This document shows positions 16,511 to 25,818 of a DNA stretch of 40,913 nucleotides, piece after piece. The stretch's first letter is position 1. The number at the start of each line of letters is the position of its first letter. A program made the translations under genes and the position numbers. Source of the stretch: Bacillus sp. FJAT-27264 (GTDB lineage: Bacteria > Bacillota > Bacilli > Paenibacillales > Paenibacillaceae). Under the pieces are notes generated by a model. It was given only the letters and a program-made list of their open reading frames with translations, was not told the DNA's origin and ran no database searches. The DNA lies in NCBI RefSeq assembly GCF_001682855.1, contig NZ_MAQW01000007.1:12274-53186 (forward strand), in the 5' to 3' direction.

Positions 16511-16857
16511 AGTTTAAGGTTCCTCCTAGGATACGAAAAAATAAATGAAACGAGATTTACCGCCATTATCGGCCACAAATCACCATTTCGTCTTTATGAT
16601 ATTCTGGATGCCACCCGAAAATCCTGCCATGACTCGCCGTTTTTTTTAAAAGCGGGCTTCTTTCTTCCCGGCAAGAAGAGGGTTAGCAGAGTATAGCACT
16701 ATTACATTATAAACTGCAATCCCTGCTTCAAATCAAAGATTCATAGCCGCTATATTCACAGCATAGCCGCTTCTTCGCGTATATATACGGCTAAGTATCT
16801 TTCGATTGATCTACCAACGTAAAGTAGCTTCAGCAGGCCCTTCTGCAGCTTCTGCCG
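16511..16857 (-). other. hup leader and mazG-hup intergenic region
   Basis: There is no gene here. The proximal part (16511-16685) would be a hup leader of about 170 bases. It contains GCCGATAATGGC and CGGG/CCCG mini-hairpins, but nothing that matches a known riboswitch. The distal part carries a direct repeat CATAGCCGC (16742, 16762; spacing 20), a 12-base palindrome CGTATATATACG (about 16778-16789) and a TAGCCG/CGGCTA stem (16764-16793). No clear terminator follows mazG. Confidence 0.5.
16690..16719 (-). promoter_or_regulatory. Sigma-A promoter of hup
   Basis: Minus strand TTGCAG (16714-16719), 18-base spacer, TATACT (16690-16695). A second TATAAT lies inside the spacer. Either gives a leader of about 170 bases before hup. 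Confidence 0.6.
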
Positions 16858-18354
16858 TTACTTGCGCTCCTGGACCTTAGCCTCCTGCCAAAGCGCCTCC
16901 ATCTCATCAAGATTGCTCTCCTGCACACTCTTTCCCTTGCTGCGCAGGTTTTGTTCGATGTATTGGAACCGCTGGACAAATTTGCGGTTAGTGCGGGTCA
17001 GCGCATCTTCCGGATCAGCTCCGATAAACCGGGCTACATTAGTGGCTGCAAAGAGCAGATCACCAAGCTCCAGGATCTGTTCTTCCGTAGGGGCTCCACT
17101 GGCAATAGCCTCCTGCAGCTCGTCAGCCTCCTCGCGAACCTTCACCAGGCAGTCCAGTGCATTATCCCAGTCAAAGCCTACCTTGGAAGCTTTCTTCTGC
17201 AGCTTATAGGCCTTCATCAAAGCCGGCAAATCCCGGGGAACGCCATCAAGGACAGATTGCTCCTCCGGCTTCATACCCTTACGCCGTTTCTCCTCTGCTT
17301 TCATGCCTTCCCAGTTCTGAAGCGCCTCGTCCGCATTGCCGGCCTCCCGGTCGCCGAATACATGGGGATGACGGAACACCAGCTTGTTGTTCAGTCCCTC
17401 GATAACGTCAAACACATTGAACGTTCCCACTTCTTCTTCCATCTGAGCGTGCAACATGATCTGCAGCAGCAGGTCACCCAGTTCCTCCTTCATGTGGTCC
17501 GGGTCATCCTCATCAATGGTTTCCAGCACTTCGTAGGTTTCTTCGATCAGGTTCTTGCGCAGCGATTCATGGGTCTGTTCCTGGTCCCAAGGACAGCCTT
17601 CCGGGCTGCGGAGAATATCGACAATTTCATGCAACCGGGCAAAGGTGCGATTCCGCACATCTTCCGAACGATTCGCCGGGATATAAATCAGCGACAAGTT
17701 ACCATACCCATCCAGACGGTCCAACTCGTAGAGAGGCACCTTCAGAATTTGCTCCTCGTTCTCCACGCCAAGCGCATGCCCAACCACAACCTCATATTCA
17801 GGCGGATACAGCTCCATCAGGCATAGCTTGGTCTCCGAAGCGGTGAAGGTATCATACACCTGACCGATCAAGGTGTGCAGCTCGGGCTGAAGATGTGAGC
17901 GGCGAATACCGGAAGCATCCAGCAGCTGGAACCCATCGATAGGGTCAAAGCCGAGCCGCACAAAGGCCTCGTCCAGGAAGCTCTCGCCGCCCAGAATCTG
18001 CAGCTCTATTCCCCATTCAGGACAGCGTTGCCGCAGTAAAGAAACCGCCGATTCGGCAACCATGGGATGACCTGGCACCGCGTAGACGATTTCTGTGCCT
18101 TGCTCGGCAGCAGAGGCCTCTTGAATTAGACGGGACGCAATTGCCTCATAGACCTCGGGGAAAGAGGACAGTGACTCGTACAATCCGTCGAATGATTGCC
18201 ACTCAATCTCCAGCTCCGCAAGCGCGGCCATTACCGGGTGTTCCTTGGTGCGTACGTACACGGTCGAAGCGGCCTTTAGCTTTTTAATAATACCCAGCGT
18301 CAGCCGGTCAGGGTTGCCGGAACCCAGTCCGACAATCGTTAATGATGCGCTCAT
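16858..18354 (-). CDS. mazG: Tetrapyrrole methylase-like/MazG nucleotide pyrophosphohydrolase fusion (YabN)
   Basis: The N-terminal 220 residues have the SAM-dependent tetrapyrrole methylase fold (IVGLGSGNPDRLTLG, VYAVPGHPMVAE, LGGESFLDEAF). The C-terminal half is MazG, which hydrolyses (d)NTPs to monophosphates. Two MazG units are visible. The first is CPWDQEQTHESLRKNLIEE with MKEELGDLLLQIMLHAQ, carrying the Mg-binding EExxE and ExxD residues. The second is REEADELQEAI with LELGDLLFAATNVARF. At 498 residues it matches B. subtilis YabN. Its likely roles are house-cleaning of damaged nucleotides or (p)ppGpp-linked control. AAGGAGAT lies 8 bases before the ATG, preceded by a strong stem-loop. 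Confidence 0.95.
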   Translation of the reverse strand: MSASLTIVGLGSGNPDRLTLGIIKKLKAASTVYVRTKEHPVMAALAELEIEWQSFDGLYESLSSFPEVYEAIASRLIQEASAAEQGTEIVYAVPGHPMVAESAVSLLRQRCPEWGIELQILGGESFLDEAFVRLGFDPIDGFQLLDASGIRRSHLQPELHTLIGQVYDTFTASETKLCLMELYPPEYEVVVGHALGVENEEQILKVPLYELDRLDGYGNLSLIYIPANRSEDVRNRTFARLHEIVDILRSPEGCPWDQEQTHESLRKNLIEETYEVLETIDEDDPDHMKEELGDLLLQIMLHAQMEEEVGTFNVFDVIEGLNNKLVFRHPHVFGDREAGNADEALQNWEGMKAEEKRRKGMKPEEQSVLDGVPRDLPALMKAYKLQKKASKVGFDWDNALDCLVKVREEADELQEAIASGAPTEEQILELGDLLFAATNVARFIGADPEDALTRTNRKFVQRFQYIEQNLRSKGKSVQESNLDEMEALWQEAKVQERK

Positions 18355-18375
18355 GCCTGTTCATCTCCTTATTGA

Positions 18376-18404
18376 CCCTCTCTAGCCTAACAATAGGCAG
18401 AGGG
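18376..18404 (-). other. Stem-loop just upstream of the mazG ribosome site
   Basis: CCCTCT and GCCTA (18376-18389) pair with TAGGC and AGAGGG (18394-18404), with a 3-base bulge and a 4-base loop. There is no T-tract on the minus strand. It ends within about 10 bases of the mazG Shine-Dalgarno. It could be an RNA stability or translation element, or a weak terminator for the upstream flippase. Confidence 0.55.
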
Positions 18405-18477
18405 CACTCTATCCTTGAATGTTTTCCCGGGCTTGCTATGGAAGCCAGAAGACAGTGAATGGTTCATTTATGCTCGG

Positions 18478-20148
18478 CTAGCGGAACAGGCCCAGCTTGC
18501 TAAAGCCCTTCGCCAGGGACGGGCCGATGCCCGGAAGCTGGCGCAACTCGCTCTCGCTGAGCAGCCGCAGGGCGATCGCGCCTACGGCGAAGACGGCGCA
18601 GCCCGCCGTCACGCCGAGCAAGCTTTGGGCCAGGCTGGCGGTTCGCCCGCCAGCCAGCCCTGCCGCCGCGAACAGTACGTCAGCTACATAGCTGACGGCC
18701 GCAGCGGCGGCGGCCAGGCCCGCGAGTAGCACCGCGGGCTTCACCAGGGCATCTGCGAGGCGAAGCCGCAGATAGCCCTGGCGGTGCAGCAGCAGCACGT
18801 TCAGTGCTGCTGCCAGCAGGTGCGCGGCCACACTGGCGATGGCCGCGCCGGTAATGCCCTGCTGCGGGACAAGCAGCAGGTTAAGGGCCGCCTTGAGCCC
18901 CGCGGCGGCCAAGAGATGTATAGCTGGGGCGCGCACATGCCCCAGCCCCTGCAGCAGTGCGGCCGAGATGATGCTGACCGTGCCGCCGGCGGCGGTGAAG
19001 GCCAGCCAGATCATCGTGCTGCTGCCGGCAGTATCGCCGTAGAGCGCGATGTTGATCGGCTCAGCCAGCACCGCCAGCCCCACAGCTGCAGCGAGACCCA
19101 AGAGCCAGAACCAGCGCAGCGACAGACTACAGCGGGTCTCGACCAGCTTCAGATCGCCGTTGTACTTGGCTTCTGCCAGTGCGGGAATAAACACGACAGA
19201 CAGGGATGTCGCAAGCATAGTCACAATCTGCACAAGCGGCAGGCCGCGATTATAAATGCCAAACTGCGCCATAGCTGCACTTTCGCTAAGACCCTCCGAG
19301 AGCAGGCGAGGCACGGTAAATACATCGACCAGCCCGATCAGTGGAAGAGCCAGCGCACCCAGCATTACAGGAACCCCATAGGCCAGCAGACTGCTCGCCT
19401 TGATCCCAGAAGCTTGTCCTTGCAGGGGCTTAGCTCTCCCCTGCGACCCGGTTACTTCTGCGGTAGCCGCTACTTCTGCCGCAGCGGGAAGCCCCGTATT
19501 GCGGCGGTGCCTCCGCCAATACAGCAGCATCACCAGCAAGCCGGCGGCCCCGCCTCCGGCAGAGCCAAGCAAAGCGCCAGCCGCAATACTCTCCACTCCC
19601 GCCCCGTGTGAAGTCAGATAGAGCAGCAGGGCAATCATTACCGCTACGCGGACCGACTGCTCCACAATTTGCGATACCGCAGTGGGGGTCATATTGTGCA
19701 GACCCTGGAAATAACCCCTTAATGCCGCCATGACCGGAACGAATACAAGCCCCCACGATGCGCTGCGTAGCGCCGGAATGACATGGGAACTGCCGACCCA
19801 TTCAGCAATAAGCGGCGCGCCAGCATAGGTAAGGAGACCAAGCGCCAAACCACAGATGCCAGTTATCAGCGTAGACAAAAGAAGAATCCTTCGGCTCTCA
19901 TCTTCCCGCCTACTAGCGGATGCCTCTGCCACAAATTTGGATATGGCTGAAGGCAAGCCCAGCATGGCGATGGTTATGAGCATGGTATATAGCGGATAAA
20001 CCGTATTGTAGATGCCGAAGACGGCATCGCCGCCCAGATTTTGCAGCGGAATTTTCTGCAAAGTGCCAATCAGCTTCGAGATAATCGCCGCCGCACTAAG
20101 AATAAAGGCTCCCTGGAGCAACCGGGAAGCTTGTGTTGTCGAGTTCAT
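18478..20148 (-). CDS. MOP-superfamily lipid flippase (SpoVB/YabM-like)
   Basis: This is an integral membrane protein with about 12-14 helices, of the polysaccharide transporter (MurJ/SpoVB/YabM) family. The diagnostic start is LLQGAFILSAAAIISKLIGTLQKIPLQNLGG, with later runs YPLYTMLITIAMLGLPSAISKFVAE and LPLVQIVTMLATSLSVVFIPALAEA. Such proteins move lipid-linked sugars across the membrane. Its place before mazG matches B. subtilis yabM. ATG 20148 (MNSTTQASRLL) is chosen because the upstream ATG at 20205 has no ribosome site. The 3' two-thirds is markedly GC-rich and alanine-rich compared with its neighbours, which creates long antisense open frames. The exact substrate is not determined. Confidence 0.9.
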   Translation of the reverse strand: MNSTTQASRLLQGAFILSAAAIISKLIGTLQKIPLQNLGGDAVFGIYNTVYPLYTMLITIAMLGLPSAISKFVAEASASRREDESRRILLLSTLITGICGLALGLLTYAGAPLIAEWVGSSHVIPALRSASWGLVFVPVMAALRGYFQGLHNMTPTAVSQIVEQSVRVAVMIALLLYLTSHGAGVESIAAGALLGSAGGGAAGLLVMLLYWRRHRRNTGLPAAAEVAATAEVTGSQGRAKPLQGQASGIKASSLLAYGVPVMLGALALPLIGLVDVFTVPRLLSEGLSESAAMAQFGIYNRGLPLVQIVTMLATSLSVVFIPALAEAKYNGDLKLVETRCSLSLRWFWLLGLAAAVGLAVLAEPINIALYGDTAGSSTMIWLAFTAAGGTVSIISAALLQGLGHVRAPAIHLLAAAGLKAALNLLLVPQQGITGAAIASVAAHLLAAALNVLLLHRQGYLRLRLADALVKPAVLLAGLAAAAAAVSYVADVLFAAAGLAGGRTASLAQSLLGVTAGCAVFAVGAIALRLLSESELRQLPGIGPSLAKGFSKLGLFR

Positions 20149-20256
20149 GAGATTACCTGCTTCTAACGCTGAATTTGGAAAGAAACGCAACTGCCACTCA
20201 GTCAAACAACCGTAGTCAAAACAAACTTAATTATAACGTATGTATGCCCTGAACGA

Positions 20257-20304
20257 CAAAACTCCCGCTTTCCTTTGTACATCATACCAAAAGGAGAGCA
20301 GGAG
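20257..20304 (-). terminator. Probable terminator of spoVT
   Basis: Minus strand CTCCTGCTCTCCTTT pairs with AAAGGAAAGCGGGAG around a 13-base loop and is followed by TTTT. The stem is long with two mismatches and the T-tract is short. Confidence 0.65.
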
Positions 20305-20321
20305 CCATAGTACCGTAGATA

Positions 20322-20864
20322 TTACTGTTCCATCTGCTTGCCCAAAAATGCGGCAGCCGTTTCAGCCATTTTGACTTCCATCTGGGACATTTTCACCGAA
20401 TCATCCTTATTCAGCATCACTACACAGCCGATCGGATCGCCTCCTGAAATAATCGGTGATGCTACATAAGTGGACAGCAGTTCTGAATGGTCTTTGCCTA
20501 TCTCATAATTGCCACCGTTCGTTTCCAGCACCGTTTTGCGGCCATCCATTACCTTTTCCAACAGCACGCCAACTTGCTTCTCCAGATACTCCTTCTTGGA
20601 GCCGCCAGCAAGTGCAATGAAGGTATCTCGGTCTGCGATTATGGTGATATGACCTGTGCTTTCATACAGCGACTCGGCATATTCTTTGGCAAAATCACCA
20701 AGCTCTCCAATTGGAGAGTATTTCTTGAGGATGACTTCACCATCGCGGTCAACGAAGATTTCCAGAGGGTCTCCTTCCCGGATCCGAAGCGTCCGTCTAA
20801 TTTCTTTGGGAATCACCACTCGTCCGAGGTCGTCAATACGTCGTACAATTCCAGTAGCTTTCAT
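20322..20864 (-). CDS. spoVT: Stage V sporulation transcription regulator SpoVT
   Basis: SpoVT tunes forespore sigma-G genes. The N-terminal AbrB-type swapped-hairpin domain is MKATGIVRRIDDLGRVVIPKEIRRTLRIREGDPLEIF (residues 1-37). Residues about 55-178 form the GAF-like C-terminal domain (GHITIIADRDTFIALAGGSKKEYL, LSTYVASPIISGGDPIGCVVML). The length of 180 is normal (178 in B. subtilis). The start follows GGGG by about 10 bases. It is a paralogue of the AbrB at the right end of this window; the first 35 residues of the two are closely similar. It has its own terminator and lies between the PrsA-like lipoprotein and the flippase. Confidence 0.97.
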   Translation of the reverse strand: MKATGIVRRIDDLGRVVIPKEIRRTLRIREGDPLEIFVDRDGEVILKKYSPIGELGDFAKEYAESLYESTGHITIIADRDTFIALAGGSKKEYLEKQVGVLLEKVMDGRKTVLETNGGNYEIGKDHSELLSTYVASPIISGGDPIGCVVMLNKDDSVKMSQMEVKMAETAAAFLGKQMEQ

Positions 20865-21052
20865 TCACATGTTGCCCCGCTTTCTTAAGAAGTATTGTTC
20901 AACTACTGTCCATTATGGGAATGGATAATCCCAGTGATTTATCGTAATATCTGCCCATAGTATTCATCTCTTCCCAGTTCCTTATACATATCATTGCCTG
21001 TATAAAAAAACTCGGGCAAACTTCGACAATTGCTGTGAAAGTCTGAATAAAA

Positions 21053-21110
21053 CAAAAAAATACCGCCCACAGGGGCGGTACTTGAAACAGAAAGCAAAGA
21101 TGCTTTCTGT
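21053..21110 (-). terminator. Terminator of the mfd/prsA-like unit with a tandem hairpin
   Basis: Minus strand: first hairpin ACAGAAAGC-atcttt-GCTTTCTGT (21087-21110), then TACCGCCC-ctgt-GGGCGGTA (21061-21080) followed by seven T. The second is the terminator proper. Confidence 0.92.
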
Positions 21111-21147
21111 AGTGTGTAATGAATTATAAAGGGGAGCTTGTCCCGGC

Positions 21148-22176
21148 TTATTCAGCGGCCTTTGTGGCCTCAGGAGACGCACTTGGCTCTGTGCCTTTTT
21201 CATCAGCAGGGGCAGAGCTCTTCGGCAGGTTGATCTTCTCAATGATGCCGTCGAGTTCCTTCTCCATGAAGTTCTCCAGGCTCTTGGAAGCCAGTGATTG
21301 CTTAATGTTTTGCTTCTGCTCGTCGGTCAGTTGGTCGAAGGTCTTCTCCGTACGGGATTCTACCTTGATAATGTGATATCCGAATTGGCTTTCTACCGGT
21401 TCACTGATCGTGTTCAGCGGCAGGGTCTGCGCAGCCTTCTTAAACGACTCTACATAGGTGCCAAGTGGTTTATCCTTGTACTCGCCACCCGTTTCCTTGG
21501 AAGCCGTGTCGTCGGTGTATTTCTTCACAACTTCTGCAAAATCGGCTCCCCCGTCAAGCTCTGCCTTTACTTGCTTCGCGAGTTTCAAAGCATCCTCTTT
21601 GCTGCGTTCCTTCTTGTCGGCATCTGTAAAGCCAATCAGGACATGACGCAGATTAGCTACGGTAAAGTCGCCCTTTGTCGCTTCAAATTCTTTCTTCACA
21701 TCTTCATCCGTGACTTTGAGCAGCATATCCTGATACACAGTCAGTACACGCACCATGTACGCATGGATATCTTCTTCCGTGATCCCTTGCTGCTTCAAAG
21801 TATCTTTATACGTTTTGCCAAGACCTTTCTTCATAGCCTCAACCTGGGCATCGGCTTCCTTCTTGGCTTCTTTCTTAGCATCATCCGTAGCTTTGCCAGC
21901 CAAATATTCAAAGGCTACCTCTTGCTTGAGGATGGATTCCTTGAAGGCATCAATTTGCAAATACTGCGCCTGATCCGGCGACAGGAATTTCATGATCTTC
22001 TGATCCAGATCAAATGCTTTTTCTGTTATTGTACCACCTTTATAAGTAGCAACTGCCGTACTATTATCCGCGGCATTGCCTCCTTTGCTGCTGCAAGCGG
22101 ATAGTACAGAGAAGGAAAGAGCTGCTGCTAGTGATACAAGCAGCACTTTCCAGGTTTTTGTTTTATTTAACGACAT
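21148..22176 (-). CDS. PrsA-like peptidyl-prolyl cis-trans isomerase lipoprotein
   Basis: This is an exported folding factor anchored as a lipoprotein. A basic N-terminus and hydrophobic run (WKVLLVSLAAALSFSVLSAC) end in the lipobox LSAC. A SurA-like helical region (about 45-170) is followed by a parvulin (PpiC) domain from about residue 190 (NLRHVLIGF) through GGADFAEVVKKYTDD, GGEYKDKPLGTYV and ESQFGYHIIKVESR. A charged Ser/Ala-rich tail ends the protein. ATG 22176 has GGGAG 9 bases upstream. The longer upstream reading lies inside mfd and is rejected. The start overlaps the end of mfd by 14 bases, so the two are translationally coupled. Confidence 0.93.
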   Translation of the reverse strand: MSLNKTKTWKVLLVSLAAALSFSVLSACSSKGGNAADNSTAVATYKGGTITEKAFDLDQKIMKFLSPDQAQYLQIDAFKESILKQEVAFEYLAGKATDDAKKEAKKEADAQVEAMKKGLGKTYKDTLKQQGITEEDIHAYMVRVLTVYQDMLLKVTDEDVKKEFEATKGDFTVANLRHVLIGFTDADKKERSKEDALKLAKQVKAELDGGADFAEVVKKYTDDTASKETGGEYKDKPLGTYVESFKKAAQTLPLNTISEPVESQFGYHIIKVESRTEKTFDQLTDEQKQNIKQSLASKSLENFMEKELDGIIEKINLPKSSAPADEKGTEPSASPEATKAAE

Positions 22177-25100
22177 TGTGAAGTTCTCCCTTCGATTTGA
22201 AAGCCTGTTTGACTTCCTCCAGAAATTGCTCAAGTAAGTCAAGCAGCTCTTTGTCCCCGAGTCCTTTCGACTTGACCCGGATGACCGCTTTTGCATCCTT
22301 TTCAAATTGTACACGTCTTTCGAAACGATTTCCAACTTTAGCGAGCTTTGCCGTATCGAAAGCCCCGATCCGGTCTTCATAGAAATTAAGCGAGACCTCG
22401 TCTCCTCGCCGCACCATGGAGTCAATGCCATACATCTTGCCATAGACCTTCAGCCTTGCTACAGACAAGAGGTTAACGACTGCCTCAGGCAATTCGCCAA
22501 AGCGGTCAAGCAGCTCGTCTTCAAGCTCGGAAGCATCGTCAAAGGCGGAAATAGCCGCTACTTTTTTATAAATTTCAATTTTTTGGATACTGTCGTAAAT
22601 ATACTCTGACGGGAGATAGGCGTCAATCGACAAATCAATGACGGTATTACCTTCCTTCAGCGAGGTATCTTCCTCGCCAAGCACAGTCACTTTGCGTTTG
22701 CGGATCTCCTCTGCCAGCATCTGCGAATATAGATCAAAGCCCACTGAGGCGATAAAACCGTGCTGCTCTGCCCCCAGCAAGTTCCCCGCGCCACGGATGG
22801 AAAGGTCGCGCATAGCGATTTTGAACCCGGAACCAAGCTCCGTGAACTCCTTGATCGACTGCAGCCGCTTCTCCGCCACTTCAGTCAGAACCTTATCCCG
22901 CTGATACGTAAAATAGGCGTAAGCGATCCGGTTGGACCGGCCTACCCGTCCCCGCAGCTGATAGAGCTGAGACAGCCCCATTTTATCGGCATCATGTACA
23001 ATGAGCGTATTGACGTTAGGAATATCTACCCCTGTCTCGATAATACTTGTGCTGACGAGCACGTCATATTCGCCATCAAGGAAGTCCAGGATAGTTTTCT
23101 CCAGCTCTTGTTCTGACATCTGGCCATGACCGATACCAACGCGTGCTTCCGGCACCAGCATGGAGATTTGCGCAGCCATTTCCTGAATACCTTGGACACG
23201 GTTATACAGATAGTAGACCTGACCGCCGCGTGCCAGCTCCCGCTCCACTGCCTCGCGGGTCAGAGTCTGGCTATGTTCTACGACATACGTCTGTACGGGA
23301 AAGCGGTTCTCCGGTGGTGTCTCAATAACAGACAAATCCCGTACCCCAAGCATCGACATGTGCAGTGTGCGGGGAATCGGTGTTGCGGTCAGTGTCAGTA
23401 CGTCCACGTTCGTCTTCAGCTTCTTCAGCTTTTCTTTATGCGTCACGCCGAAACGCTGCTCCTCATCCACAATCAACAGACCCAAATCTTTGAAGACCAG
23501 ATCCTGTGAGAGCAGCCGGTGTGTCCCGATGACTACATCGACAGTTCCCTGTTTGACACCCTTGATCGTATCATTCTGCTCTTTGCGGCTACGGAACCGG
23601 CTCAGCACTTGGATATTCAGCGGGTAATTGGAAAACCGCTCACGGAAAGTCTCGTAGTGCTGCTGGGCTAGAATCGTTGTTGGGACCAATACAGCCACTT
23701 GCTTGCCTTCAATAGCCGCTTTGAAAGCGGCACGAATGGCTACCTCGGTCTTGCCGTATCCGACATCGCCACACAACAGACGGTCCATCGGACGGTTCTG
23801 CTCCATGTCCTTTTTGATTTCTTCAATCGCCCGCAACTGATCGCGTGTCTCCTCGTAAGGGAATACCTCTTCGAACTCTTGCTGCTCCTGGGTATCCTTC
23901 TCAAACCCGTATCCCATCGCGCTTTGACGTTCGGCATAAAGCTTGATCAGATCGTCGGCGATATCCTGTACCGAAGAACGCACCTTATTGGTGACACGGG
24001 TCCATTCATTGCCGCCTAGCTTGTATACCTTAGGCTCTTTGTCTTCGGAACCGACATATTTCTGAATTAGGTCAATCTGTTCGATCGGTACAGACAGCTT
24101 GTCGCCGCCAGCATACATAATATGCATATAGTCACGGTGGATTCCACTGACTTCCAGTGTACCGATCCCCATGTATTTACCAATCCCGTGATTCTGGTGA
24201 ACGACATAATCGCCGATTTTCAATTCCGTATAACTCTTGATTCGCTCAGCATTGTCTATACCCTTCGACACTTTGCGCGCCTTGCGCTGCTTCTGGGAGA
24301 ACATCTCTCCTTCGGTAATGACCGCAAGGTGAATAGACGGGAGCTCAAAACCGGAACCCAGATTTCCCTGAACAATGGTTGGCTCCTCAATGCCGTAGTC
24401 ATAAAGAACTCTGCGCACACGCTCAATACGTTCCTCGCCGTTCGCCAGCATGATGACTTTGACGCCGGACTTGTGCCAGCGCTCCATCTCCGATTTGAGC
24501 ACATTCATCTGTCCATGGAAATCCTGCATCCCACGGCTGATGAACCCTAGGATGTTCTGGGGCTGAACATGTGGAACTTGGCGGAGAAAGATCGACATAA
24601 ACAGACTCTGGAATGGACGGTGATACATTACCGTGTCACTCTCAACGGAGAGCTGTAGGTCCGGCAGTGTCTTGCCGTTCTGCATCAGGTGAAGGTTCCA
24701 TTCCGATTCATCCCGTTCCAGCTGCTTCGCCGTTTCCAAAAGCCGTGCTGGCTCGTCGAATACAAGCAATGTATCCTCGACCATATAGTCATACAGATGG
24801 GAACGTTCAGGATAAAGCAGACTGATATATTTATAGATTTCCGGAAAATAAGTGCCCTGGCGTAGCATCTCCAGCTCACGGCCCATTTCCTCCCGCAGAC
24901 GCAGCTTCGCCTGGCGGTCCGTCATCTTCTCTAGCTGGCGTTCCAGTAGAACCGCCGCCTCCGAAGCTGCCGCTTCCTGACGGGACTTGTCCGCGATGAT
25001 CTCCTTGGCGGGTGTAATCTTCACACTACGTACCTTGTCAATCGAACGTTGATCGGCTGGATCGAAAGTTCTGATAGAATCAACTTCTTCGTCGAACAGC

Positions 25101-25687
25101 TCGACCCGGTAAGCCAAGGCAGAGGTCATTGGATAAAAGTCAACAATACCCCCTCTTACGCTTAGCTCGCCACGGTTCTCTACCCGTTCTACCCGCTCAT
25201 AGCCCATTTCGATCATGGACAGCAGGAATTCTTCAAGGTTGAGCGTACCTTCCTGCGAGATGGTCACCTGTGCTCCAGCCATAACATGAGGGGACGGCAG
25301 CAAACGGCGCACACCTGAATAAGGGGCGATTACAATGCCCCTGAAGCCCTGCGCGCATCGTGTCAGCACATCAATCCGCTGAGCCAGCGTCTCTGGACTG
25401 GAGACCGCCGCCTCAGCCGCTACCAGTTCATTGGCAGGGTAAAGCAATACGCGATCCGGAGAAAGCGCTTCCTGCAAATCATCGGCCATCTTCTGAGCCG
25501 AGAACATATTATGTGTCACCACCAGCAGCGGGCGTGCTGTCTCTTCATGCAGCGCCGCCAGCATAATCTGCCGGGCAGATCCGGACAAGCCGGATATGAG
25601 CTGTTCCTTCATACCTGCTGCAACACCGCGGGTGATAGATTGAAAATCGGGATCTTGGGAAAAAGCTTCTATAAGACCTTGTAACAA
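22163..25687 (-). CDS. mfd: Transcription-repair coupling factor Mfd
   Basis: Mfd removes stalled RNA polymerase and recruits UvrA. The UvrB-like N-terminal module (LSGSARQIMLAAL, ENRGELSVRGGIVDFYP) is followed by the RNA-polymerase-binding CarD-like domain near residues 480-550 (LKIGDYVVHQNHGIGKYMGI). Next is the RecG-like translocase with Walker A GDVGYGKTEVAIRAAF, DEEQ (IVDEEQRFGV) and TATPIPRTLHMS. The TRCF C-terminal domain follows. The start is taken as TTG 25687 with AGAGGTG 6 bases upstream, giving 1174 residues (1177 in B. subtilis). The more upstream GTG 25738 has no ribosome site. A fin terminator lies just upstream, so mfd may have its own promoter. Confidence 0.95.
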   Translation of the reverse strand: MLQGLIEAFSQDPDFQSITRGVAAGMKEQLISGLSGSARQIMLAALHEETARPLLVVTHNMFSAQKMADDLQEALSPDRVLLYPANELVAAEAAVSSPETLAQRIDVLTRCAQGFRGIVIAPYSGVRRLLPSPHVMAGAQVTISQEGTLNLEEFLLSMIEMGYERVERVENRGELSVRGGIVDFYPMTSALAYRVELFDEEVDSIRTFDPADQRSIDKVRSVKITPAKEIIADKSRQEAAASEAAVLLERQLEKMTDRQAKLRLREEMGRELEMLRQGTYFPEIYKYISLLYPERSHLYDYMVEDTLLVFDEPARLLETAKQLERDESEWNLHLMQNGKTLPDLQLSVESDTVMYHRPFQSLFMSIFLRQVPHVQPQNILGFISRGMQDFHGQMNVLKSEMERWHKSGVKVIMLANGEERIERVRRVLYDYGIEEPTIVQGNLGSGFELPSIHLAVITEGEMFSQKQRKARKVSKGIDNAERIKSYTELKIGDYVVHQNHGIGKYMGIGTLEVSGIHRDYMHIMYAGGDKLSVPIEQIDLIQKYVGSEDKEPKVYKLGGNEWTRVTNKVRSSVQDIADDLIKLYAERQSAMGYGFEKDTQEQQEFEEVFPYEETRDQLRAIEEIKKDMEQNRPMDRLLCGDVGYGKTEVAIRAAFKAAIEGKQVAVLVPTTILAQQHYETFRERFSNYPLNIQVLSRFRSRKEQNDTIKGVKQGTVDVVIGTHRLLSQDLVFKDLGLLIVDEEQRFGVTHKEKLKKLKTNVDVLTLTATPIPRTLHMSMLGVRDLSVIETPPENRFPVQTYVVEHSQTLTREAVERELARGGQVYYLYNRVQGIQEMAAQISMLVPEARVGIGHGQMSEQELEKTILDFLDGEYDVLVSTSIIETGVDIPNVNTLIVHDADKMGLSQLYQLRGRVGRSNRIAYAYFTYQRDKVLTEVAEKRLQSIKEFTELGSGFKIAMRDLSIRGAGNLLGAEQHGFIASVGFDLYSQMLAEEIRKRKVTVLGEEDTSLKEGNTVIDLSIDAYLPSEYIYDSIQKIEIYKKVAAISAFDDASELEDELLDRFGELPEAVVNLLSVARLKVYGKMYGIDSMVRRGDEVSLNFYEDRIGAFDTAKLAKVGNRFERRVQFEKDAKAVIRVKSKGLGDKELLDLLEQFLEEVKQAFKSKGELHNVVK

Positions 25688-25755
25688 CAGGCGCACCTCT
25701 CTTACTAAACAGGCTGAAAGCGGCTGATACCGCCTCACCTGTTATGATTGGAATC

Positions 25756-25789
25756 GAAAAACAAGCCTCAGCTGTAACGCCAAGGCTTG
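25756..25789 (-). terminator. Intrinsic terminator of fin
   Basis: Minus strand CAAGCCT (25783-25789) pairs with AGGCTTG (25762-25768), followed by GTTTTT. It lies 30 bases past the fin stop and only about 70 bases before the mfd start. Confidence 0.75.
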
Positions 25790-25818
25790 CGGATGACGAT
25801 AGAGACAGGCGCTTCCAC

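Noticed and set aside
18784..19611. 275-codon plus-strand frame rich in Gln, Arg and His
   Set aside because: It is antisense to the GC-rich flippase gene; composition explains the missing stops.
21298..22104. 268-codon plus-strand frame
   Set aside because: It is antisense to the PrsA-like lipoprotein gene, with Phe/Leu-rich shadow composition.
22177..22443. N-terminal extension of the PrsA-like protein
   Set aside because: It lies within mfd, has no ribosome site, and would bury the lipoprotein signal peptide.
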